64,000 nt of DNA from contig NZ_CAKAKE010000001.1 of the NCBI RefSeq assembly GCF_916618915.1, forward strand, positions 682,001 through 746,000, in the 5' to 3' direction. The notes under the pieces are model-generated. The model was given only the letters and a program-made list of their open reading frames with translations, was not told the DNA's origin and made no database searches. Made by a program: the position numbers and the translations under genes. Of this stretch, positions 57,835-64,000 are shown in pieces. Within the stretch, counting starts at the first letter, position 1; the number at the start of each line of letters is the position of its first letter. Source of the DNA: Stenotrophomonas sp. Marseille-Q4652 (GTDB lineage: Bacteria; Pseudomonadota; Gammaproteobacteria; Xanthomonadales; Xanthomonadaceae).

Positions 57835-58700
57835 CCCCGCAACGCAAGCGCGAGGCAGTCCGACGCATGCTCGACCAGACGGTGTTGAGCGAGCGCCGGG
57901 CTTGCCGCCTTGCGGGGCTGTCCCGCGATGCCTTCCGCCACCCGCCCGTGCCGACGCCTGCCTCCCAGGCACTGTCGGCACGGATCATCGAACTGGCCCA
58001 GATCCGCCGCAGGTTCGGCTATCGCCGCCTGCACGACCTGCTGCGCCCGGAGTTCCCAGACGTGAACCACAAGAAGGTCTATCGGCTCTACAGCGAGGCC
58101 AGCCTCGCCGTGCGCCGACGCAAGAAGGCCAAGCGCCCCCCGCTTGAGCGACAGCCTCTGGCGATCGCTACGGCACCCAACCAGGTCTGGAGCATGGACT
58201 TCGTCAGCGACGCCCTGGCCAACGCCCGGCGGCTCAAGTGCCTGACCGTGGCCGACGACTTCACCCACGAGTGCGTGGACATCACGGTTGACCATGGCAT
58301 GGGCGGCGCCTACGTCGTCCGGGTCCTCGACCAGGCCGCCTGCTTCCGGGGCTACCCGCGGGCCGTACGCACGGACAACGGCCCCGAGTTCACCAGCCGG
58401 GCCTTCATCGCATGGACGCAACGCCACGGCATCGAGCACCTGTTGATCGAGCCGGGCAGGCCCATGCAGAACGGCTACATCGAGAGCTTCAACGGCAAGT
58501 TCAGGGACGAGTGCCTCAACGAACACTGGTTCACCTCGCTCGCCCAAGCCCGCCAGGTCATCGCCGACTGGCGACGCGACTACAACCAGGTGCGACCACA
58601 CAGCAGCTGCGGTCGAATCCCGCCTGCCCAGTTCGCTGCCAACCACCGAGCACAACAAGCCGACAACGCAGTAACCTTCAACCCCGGGCTTTATCAGTAA
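57828..58700 (+). CDS. IS3-family transposase OrfB (DDE integrase)
   Basis: The catalytic part, normally made as an OrfAB fusion by -1 slippage at AAAA 57825-57828. It has the HTH region RACRLAGLSRDAFRHPPVP, the IS3 segment RRRFGYRRLHDLLRPEFPDV, and the DDE acids in VWSMDFVSDALAN, RTDNGPEFTSRAF and NGYIESFNGKFRDECLNEHW (the Glu). It ends at TAA 58700. A separate internal start at ATG 57867 would lose little. Confidence 0.9.
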   Translation, partial: TLAPQRKREAVRRMLDQTVLSERRACRLAGLSRDAFRHPPVPTPASQALSARIIELAQIRRRFGYRRLHDLLRPEFPDVNHKKVYRLYSEASLAVRRRKKAKRPPLERQPLAIATAPNQVWSMDFVSDALANARRLKCLTVADDFTHECVDITVDHGMGGAYVVRVLDQAACFRGYPRAVRTDNGPEFTSRAFIAWTQRHGIEHLLIEPGRPMQNGYIESFNGKFRDECLNEHWFTSLAQARQVIADWRRDYNQVRPHSSCGRIPPAQFAANHRAQQADNAVTFNPGLYQ

Positions 58701-60584
58701 TCACTGGTATGGCCAGTGGGGGCAGGTCACTGGCGAAATGACTTGCTGCTGATCGCTCTCATCCTCTTCAGCATCGCCAGGATCAGCTCCGTCCGCAACA
58801 ACCGCCGCCGCTTTACCCATAGCCCGTTCGACCAGTTTGACCAGGGCGGCCTTTCTGCTCTTGTAGAAGCTGTCGAAGTCGTCCGCTCGGAGCGCGGTCG
58901 TATCGATGAGGTGCGACCCGACAATGGCATTCATCTGGGCGTCTGCAAGCTGAACCTGCGTATGAGCCTGCAATTTTGACAAATAGATCGATGGCGCATG
59001 CCCGCCGATCATCCGGTTTGCCTTGTAGGAAATCGGGGTTTTGTTGACGACCGTGTTGTAGACAGCGCGCTTAATGCCGTTCTTCTCACACCAGTCCTGC
59101 GGAAAGATGTGATGAATATCCAGCGCAAGCTCCTCGTCGTCGAGTTCCTGGATCTTTGCCTTCCAGAAGAAGTCTTGCGCGCCCTCACGAAGTACCAGCA
59201 CATTCAGGCCTTTGTACGCGGCGGACAGGCGCGACGTCATCGTGTCTAGGCGGTCGGGGCTAAATGCCGCATCTGCAATGGTTCGCGGTATTGCGTCGTC
59301 ACTGTCGATCCACTGCAATAGATCCTCGACGTCGTTCGCGATTCGGGTCTCGATGGCGCTGCCGTAGAGTTCGCCGAGAACGCCACTCCAGTACCAGTGA
59401 GAGAGTTTCTGGTAAATGCGCGGCTCAAGCCAGCGTTCGCGCAGGTGCGCGAGTACCGAGGCGAGAGGAGCCAGTTGAGTTCGATAGGGCAGCTCACGCG
59501 GGGTTTTCACACATTCCTTGCGCAAAAACTTGGCCGCGAGAAGGAAGCCCGCTTCGACTTCGTCTGCCCATTTGGAATACGCGCTCAAAGGCATCGCAAG
59601 TATCGAGACGCGCTTTGCACTCACCGGCTGTACGGACTTTCCGGTTTTCCCCGAAGCCACATCGGCGCGGCGCAACTCCAGCGTGTGCAACATCGATACG
59701 GCCTGCAGGAAGTCTGTGGACTCCACCTGTGACAGCAGTGCCTCTTTGCACAAGCGCTGATACCGGCCCGAGACATTTCGGGTGGCGTTTCCGTGCCAGT
59801 CATCACGCAGGTTAAAGCCGTCAGCCGCATAGGTCGCCGTGACGAGCTCGAACACGTTGAGGGGGACGCCGCCGGTGTTTACCTTCTCGAAGACCAGGCA
59901 AACGGCTTCCTTCGTCGTGGCTTTACCCAACTGGATCACAGGTAGCTGGTAGTTGCGGAAGGCATTCAGTACCTGTCGACGGAATTGCATGTACAGGCCG
60001 AATTTTTCGGGAGCGTACTCTTGCAGAGCTTCTTCCCATGCATCCGAGTTCAGGATCTGATCGCACGGAAAGTAGAGCTGCTCGCACTCCTTCTGCGTTG
60101 TACTCAAATCAAGATCGATCTGCCTGCCAAAATTGGAGCGTTTGATCTTGTCTTCTTCAATGGCCTCAATGGCATCCTCCAAGCGGTCTCCGCCTTCCAG
60201 CGCCACTTCGATGTTCCAGTAGTAGTGGCGTCGAATGGGCTTGCCTTTCTCTGTGCGGGTCTTTACCGCATCCTTCGTGGCCAGGACTTGCGTCAAGGTG
60301 GTCAGGCGTTGTTGCCCGTCGAGAATCAGCAGCTCCGCATCCAAGGCACCTGAGGGTAGCGAAACTCCTTCTATAGGTCGAACCTGGAACTTGGCCTCGC
60401 CGCCGGTCTCAAGGAGCATGACCGCCCCAACCGGAAATGACCTGGCGATGCTCACCAGCAGACTGCGAATGTGCTGGTCATCCCACACCCATCCACGCTG
60501 GAAATCCGGCAACTGAATCTTCGCCTTGACGATGTCGGAAAGAATCTCTGGCAATAGGCGCTTGGTGCTGTCGAAAGTGCTCAT
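58701..60584 (-). CDS. DUF262/HNH (GmrSD-like) protein, 3' end replaced by IS sequence
   Basis: A 627-residue protein. The N-terminal DUF262 (ParB-like) domain has LPDFQRGWVWDDQHIRSLL near residue 25 and LLILDGQQRLTTLTQVL near 86, the DGQQR motif. A long helical middle follows, then an HNH nuclease part ALDIHHIFPQDWCEKNGIKR near 500. Similar proteins act in defence against phage, GmrSD cutting modified DNA. The native frame ends about ISP; the last nine residues (VTCPHWPYQ) and the TGA come from the IS end. It may still be functional. Lower GC than the chromosome to its left. Confidence 0.85.
   Translation of the reverse strand: MSTFDSTKRLLPEILSDIVKAKIQLPDFQRGWVWDDQHIRSLLVSIARSFPVGAVMLLETGGEAKFQVRPIEGVSLPSGALDAELLILDGQQRLTTLTQVLATKDAVKTRTEKGKPIRRHYYWNIEVALEGGDRLEDAIEAIEEDKIKRSNFGRQIDLDLSTTQKECEQLYFPCDQILNSDAWEEALQEYAPEKFGLYMQFRRQVLNAFRNYQLPVIQLGKATTKEAVCLVFEKVNTGGVPLNVFELVTATYAADGFNLRDDWHGNATRNVSGRYQRLCKEALLSQVESTDFLQAVSMLHTLELRRADVASGKTGKSVQPVSAKRVSILAMPLSAYSKWADEVEAGFLLAAKFLRKECVKTPRELPYRTQLAPLASVLAHLRERWLEPRIYQKLSHWYWSGVLGELYGSAIETRIANDVEDLLQWIDSDDAIPRTIADAAFSPDRLDTMTSRLSAAYKGLNVLVLREGAQDFFWKAKIQELDDEELALDIHHIFPQDWCEKNGIKRAVYNTVVNKTPISYKANRMIGGHAPSIYLSKLQAHTQVQLADAQMNAIVGSHLIDTTALRADDFDSFYKSRKAALVKLVERAMGKAAAVVADGADPGDAEEDESDQQQVISPVTCPHWPYQ
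58705..58729 (-). repeat. IS right inverted repeat
   Basis: Read on the minus strand it begins TGACCTGCCCCCACTGGCCA. It supplies the last codons and the stop of the DUF262 gene. Confidence 0.88.
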
Positions 60585-60600
60585 CGTCTTGCCTGCGTTT

Positions 60601-63600
60601 TTATTTCACGATTTCCATCAATCTGCCGAAGCTGTCCACCACGTCGTATTTGACGTTTTCCGGGGCGAAACGGCGGTTCATCTCATCGAAGAACTTGCGG
60701 GCGCATTTGATCTTGGTTTTCTCGATCTCGCGCAGATCCATCGAGGACATCGATCCTTTGGTTTCTGCGACGAAGTAGATGTGCTTCACCGCGCCTTCCT
60801 TGAACGAGATGGCCCAGTCGGGGTTGTAGTCACCGACCGGGGTTGGGATCAGAAAACCACGCGGCAGCTTGGCGTACACCACTACTTCAGCGCTTGATTC
60901 CAACGCCTCTGCAAAATCACGCTCCGGCTTCGAGCCTGAATCAGGCAGCACGAAATCGTAAATGTGGTGCTTGGGCGTTTTGACCGCATTGCTGAAGTCC
61001 TGCTTGGTTTGCCCGGTAGTGAAGATGTCCAGATCGAACTTGTCCTCGACCGGGTCATAGGCCAAGTGTTCGATGATTACGGTAGCCTTCTGCTCGTTGA
61101 TCAGGCGTATCGCCTCGGCAATGAAGCTCTCTGGGTTGGTCTTGAACTGTGCGAATACAGCGGTGTTGAGCCCCTTGAGGATCTCGGTCACCGTACGCCG
61201 TGTCAGCTGGGTGCCTTCTGCAAGTTTGCCGATCAGGTCATACTTGACCCCTGAGTGGATTGAAACGCGGTTGGTTTCTGTCTCTGTGACCTTCAGCTCG
61301 AACGCATTGCCCGCCTTGATACCGTCATAGGTCACGGCGGCAGCCTGTTCACCGTGCTGGATTGTGTATTGCAGCGGAGTGACGCGCAGACTGGCATCCA
61401 ACTCTTTGACCGCCTTCTGCACCAGTTCGTCGGAATCGAAGTCGACACTGTATGCCGCCTTTCGGTTGATCCGATTCCAGAGTTCCTTGAACTCCTGCCT
61501 TTCGAAGTTTGCGTTGAGCGGGTTCTTCTTGGGCTTGCGGTCGTCGCCAATTTCGGGCAACTGGCTCTCGCTGAAGACACTGTCAATCAGTTTGAACACC
61601 TGCTCGGCATGTGGTGCCAGCTCGGGGGGCAGCGCAGCCAGCGTACCGTCATTCTTCGCCTCGTGGTACACGGTGGTGATGCGATCTGCGTCGTCGGTGT
61701 AGTCATGCTTGAGCAGGTACTTGTAGATCTGCTTGGCGAGCTGCGGTGTGACCTCGACGTCTCCAGACTCCGTCTTCAGCACCTTGCCGGTGAAGTAGGC
61801 CTCATCCGCCAAGCGCGGACGCGCCGACAGCGACTCGCTGATGTCCTTCTGCAGCGCTGCTACGAAGTCCTTGTAGCTCTCGCTGGCCACCACAGTCAGC
61901 ACGTTCACTTCGTGTACCGTGGCCGGGTGATCCATCCTGTCACCGCTTTGGTTGACGGATAGTCGCAAGCCACGTCCCACTTCCTGGCGGCGGGAAATCG
62001 TGTTGTCACTGTGCTTGAGCGCGCAGATCACAAACACGTTCGGGTTGTCCCATCCTTCACGCAGGGCAGAGTGCGAGAAGATGAAGCGCACGGGCTCTAC
62101 GAACGACAGCAACCGCTCCTTGTCCTTCAGGATCAGGTCGTAGGCGTCTACGTCGTCAGAAAGTCCCGCGTTCTCGCCACGCGCTGCGACCGTTGGGTCG
62201 GCCAGCCGTTTGCTCTTCTTGTCTATGGAGAAGTAGCCGCTGTGCGTTTTGTCGGCAGAAATCCCTTTGAGGTATTTGACGTACGGCGTCTCATCCAGCT
62301 CCAGCACCTCGTTGAGGTAGAGCTGGTACTCCTCCTCGAAGATGCGGGCGTACTCACCTTTTTCGTCGGGCTGCGAATAGTCGCGGTACTTGACCACTTC
62401 GTCGATGAAGTAAAGCGTGAGAACCTTCACACCCTGCCGGAACAGCGCCTGTTCCTTGTCGAAGTGCGCCTTGATTGCCTCGCGGATCTGTATGCGGCGC
62501 AGCGCGGCCTCTGTCACATCACCGGTCGCATCCCCGACGGTGAGCTCAATGCCATTGGTGAAGCTCAGGGTGTCGGAGTTGGCGTTGATGTCGGCCACGA
62601 CAAAGCCGTCCCGATACTGATCGAGTCCGTTCGACAGATCGAACAAGTTGTCGCCTTTTGAGAGCTTCCTGACCACCCGCTTGATGTTCCCGCCCGCCAA
62701 TTTCTGCTCGAACTCCACGCGCGCCTCTGGCGGCTTCTTGCTCGAGATCTCGATGGACTGCAGGTACAGATAGCCCGCCGTGCCCGCCAGCCCCTTGACC
62801 GCGATGCCGCGTACCGCGATCTTCTTCACCAGCTTCTGGTTGTAGGCGTCCAGCGCATCGAGGCGGTGAATCTTGTTGTGCGTAGTCTTGTGGGTTGCCG
62901 AGTAGCGCAACACCATCAGCGCCTTGAACTCCTCCAGCGACTTCAGCGTCGCCGCGCCTTCCATCTTCTGCGGCTCATCCAGGATCAGGATGGGGCGGTT
63001 GGCGCTGATCACGTCGATGGGTTTGCGCGACTGGAAATCGTCCAGCACGTCATAAATGCGGCGGTTGTCGGCTCCGCGTGCGGCGAAGGCCTGCACGTTG
63101 ATCACCATCACATTGATGCCCGCGTCAGACGAGAAGCTCTCTAGGTGGTGCAGCTGCTTGGAGTTGTAGATGAAGAAACGCGCCTTCTTCTGGTAGGTCT
63201 CCAGGAAGTGGTCTGCAGTGATCTGCAGCGACTTGGCCACACCCTCGCGGATGGCAATGCTCGGCACCACGATGATGAACTTGCTCCAGCCGTACTGCTT
63301 GTTCAGCTCAAAAATCGTCTTGATGTAGCAATAGGTCTTGCCGGTGCCGGTTTCCATCTCGATGTCGAGATTGATCTTGGCCACCTTGGTCTTGACCAGC
63401 GTATCCGACAGGGGCAGGTTCTGTGCTCGTTGTACGTCGTGGATGTTGGCGAGCAGGGTCGAATGAGACAGCGAAAGGTCGGCGTTCTTGAAACCAGCCT
63501 CGGAAAACAGGCTTTCCATTCTGCTCTTTGCCTTGCCGGGGTCGATGCGATAACTCATGGCTTCAGCGGATGCCAAGGGCTGGCCCTTGAAGCATTCGAT

Positions 63601-63654
63601 GACCGCCTGTACCGCTGCTGTCTGGTAGGCCTGTGTTTTGAACTTCAGTTTCAT
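60601..63654 (-). CDS. Type III restriction enzyme, Res subunit
   Basis: Helicase-nuclease of a type III restriction system, 1017 residues. Walker A is METGTGKT near 100, [11 protein letters not shown] near 129, and the DEAD-like box LILDEPQK near 225. [10 protein letters not shown] and [16 protein letters not shown] near 535, with [15 protein letters not shown], follow as superfamily 2 motifs. The C-terminal PD-(D/E)xK nuclease shows [12 protein letters not shown] and VAETKGS. It needs a Mod methylase, which is not within the window. It ends 16 bases upstream of the DUF262 gene. Confidence 0.9.
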   Translation of the reverse strand: MKLKFKTQAYQTAAVQAVIECFKGQPLASAEAMSYRIDPGKAKSRMESLFSEAGFKNADLSLSHSTLLANIHDVQRAQNLPLSDTLVKTKVAKINLDIEMETGTGKTYCYIKTIFELNKQYGWSKFIIVVPSIAIREGVAKSLQITADHFLETYQKKARFFIYNSKQLHHLESFSSDAGINVMVINVQAFAARGADNRRIYDVLDDFQSRKPIDVISANRPILILDEPQKMEGAATLKSLEEFKALMVLRYSATHKTTHNKIHRLDALDAYNQKLVKKIAVRGIAVKGLAGTAGYLYLQSIEISSKKPPEARVEFEQKLAGGNIKRVVRKLSKGDNLFDLSNGLDQYRDGFVVADINANSDTLSFTNGIELTVGDATGDVTEAALRRIQIREAIKAHFDKEQALFRQGVKVLTLYFIDEVVKYRDYSQPDEKGEYARIFEEEYQLYLNEVLELDETPYVKYLKGISADKTHSGYFSIDKKSKRLADPTVAARGENAGLSDDVDAYDLILKDKERLLSFVEPVRFIFSHSALREGWDNPNVFVICALKHSDNTISRRQEVGRGLRLSVNQSGDRMDHPATVHEVNVLTVVASESYKDFVAALQKDISESLSARPRLADEAYFTGKVLKTESGDVEVTPQLAKQIYKYLLKHDYTDDADRITTVYHEAKNDGTLAALPPELAPHAEQVFKLIDSVFSESQLPEIGDDRKPKKNPLNANFERQEFKELWNRINRKAAYSVDFDSDELVQKAVKELDASLRVTPLQYTIQHGEQAAAVTYDGIKAGNAFELKVTETETNRVSIHSGVKYDLIGKLAEGTQLTRRTVTEILKGLNTAVFAQFKTNPESFIAEAIRLINEQKATVIIEHLAYDPVEDKFDLDIFTTGQTKQDFSNAVKTPKHHIYDFVLPDSGSKPERDFAEALESSAEVVVYAKLPRGFLIPTPVGDYNPDWAISFKEGAVKHIYFVAETKGSMSSMDLREIEKTKIKCARKFFDEMNRRFAPENVKYDVVDSFGRLMEIVK

Positions 63655-63676
63655 GGTTTTTCCCTAGGACAGCGAA

Positions 63677-64000
63677 TCACAACTTCCAACGCCGAGCCGG
63701 TGGCACCTGTTTACACTCGGCGATCAGTACGTCGTATCGACTCGGATCGATTGCTCGACGGACCAGTTCGAAGTCGAATTTCCTGCGTCCCCGCTTGGTA
63801 AAGATGAGAACACAAGGGCGACTGCCGTATTCGAGTTCGCGGATCGACAGGCGAGCGGTAGCGTTACCGTTGAGCGTAAAAACTAGCGTGCGCGATTCCT
63901 GGGTGTCGACGTTATTCAAGTCGAGGTTGATGCTACTTCCGACCGGATTACCCAGCCCAAAGAATCTCCGCGCGGCGTCCAACGGTATCTGGACCTGACG
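63677..64000 (-). CDS. Unknown protein, 5' part outside the window
   Basis: A frame open to the window edge encodes at least 107 residues: VQIPLDAARRFFGL, NLDLNNVDTQESRTLVFTLN, SRPCVLIFTKRGRRKFDFEL, and an end KQVPPARRWKL. Lower GC than the chromosome and 22 bases before the Res gene, so it is likely part of the same operon. No family is recognised. Confidence 0.6.
   Translation of the reverse strand, partial: RQVQIPLDAARRFFGLGNPVGSSINLDLNNVDTQESRTLVFTLNGNATARLSIRELEYGSRPCVLIFTKRGRRKFDFELVRRAIDPSRYDVLIAECKQVPPARRWKL

Larger units (their letters stand above)
57504..58729 (+). mobile_element. IS3-family insertion sequence (IS407-like group)
   Basis: A 1226-base element with two overlapping transposase frames and imperfect terminal inverted repeats whose outer 16 bases (TGACCTGCCCCCACTG) are identical. 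Flanks are TTTC on the left and CTGG on the right, so there is no target-site duplication. The left end abuts the ssrA terminator, the right end cuts the DUF262 gene. Both transposase frames look intact, so the element may still be active. Confidence 0.92.
57504..64000. other. Probable genomic island beside ssrA
   Basis: From the ssrA terminator on, an IS, a DUF262/HNH gene, a type III Res gene and an unknown gene replace housekeeping genes. From about 58730 the bases are clearly less GC-rich and codon use is less biased. ssrA is a frequent integration site. No integrase and no second copy of the ssrA end are seen inside the window. Confidence 0.55.

Noticed and set aside
57504..58729. IS as part of a composite transposon carrying the restriction genes
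   Set aside because: Only one copy is in view and there is no target duplication; a second copy would have to lie beyond the window.

Overview
The window reads as chromosomal DNA from a high-GC gammaproteobacterium of the Xanthomonadaceae/Lysobacteraceae type (Stenotrophomonas, Pseudoxanthomonas and relatives). This rests on protein style and gene content: a second LexA leading an imuA-imuB-dnaE2 cassette, a M3 peptidyl-dipeptidase, a class I fumarase, several glycine-zipper envelope proteins, three glutathione S-transferases, and a tmRNA with tag ANDDNYALAA. Genus and species cannot be fixed from the sequence alone. Genes are packed tightly and no gene-free stretch exceeds about 300 bases.

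From 1 to 13 kb: a GST, SelO, adenine phosphoribosyltransferase, a thioesterase, the DEAD-box helicase DbpA, the ABC-F ATPase Uup, a secreted RNase Sa-like nuclease overlapping its barstar-type inhibitor, manganese superoxide dismutase, a degenerate EEP-fold protein, a POT peptide transporter and a rhomboid protease. From 13 to 32 kb: small proteins and lipoproteins, a frameshifted cyclopropane-fatty-acyl synthase, Dcp, a glutathione peroxidase broken by an in-frame TAG, ferredoxin-NADP reductase, an ABC exporter, a TRIC-type channel, fumarase, PldA, a cold-shock gene with a long leader, a cytochrome c-prime-like protein, TcdA and TatD.

From 32 to 49 kb: a fused E1 alpha/beta dehydrogenase, an FMN reductase, replicative helicase DnaB (with a perfect DnaA box in its leader), a photolyase, an OmpA-family lipoprotein, and then the wreck of an RND efflux operon (adaptor, pump and outer-membrane channel all truncated). 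A diguanylate cyclase follows, divergent from the SOS mutasome lexA2-imuA-imuB-dnaE2, whose first start codon lies inside an 18-bp palindrome that is probably its own operator.

From 49 to 57 kb: thymidylate kinase, an intact adaptor/RND pump pair, and a SGNH hydrolase - patatin - M15 peptidase cluster in which the patatin gene is frameshifted and cut short. The tmRNA gene ssrA (57.1-57.5 kb) then marks a boundary. Right after its terminator comes an IS3-family element without target duplication, and from there to the window end the base composition falls and the genes change to defence functions: a DUF262/HNH protein whose 3' end runs into the IS, a type III restriction Res subunit, and a partial unknown gene. 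This is most simply a genomic island next to ssrA.

A striking general feature is the number of broken genes: cfa, gpx, the efflux operon and patatin. The efflux operon carries several large lesions and must be real decay. The single-base lesions could be true mutations or sequencing errors, and only read data can tell.
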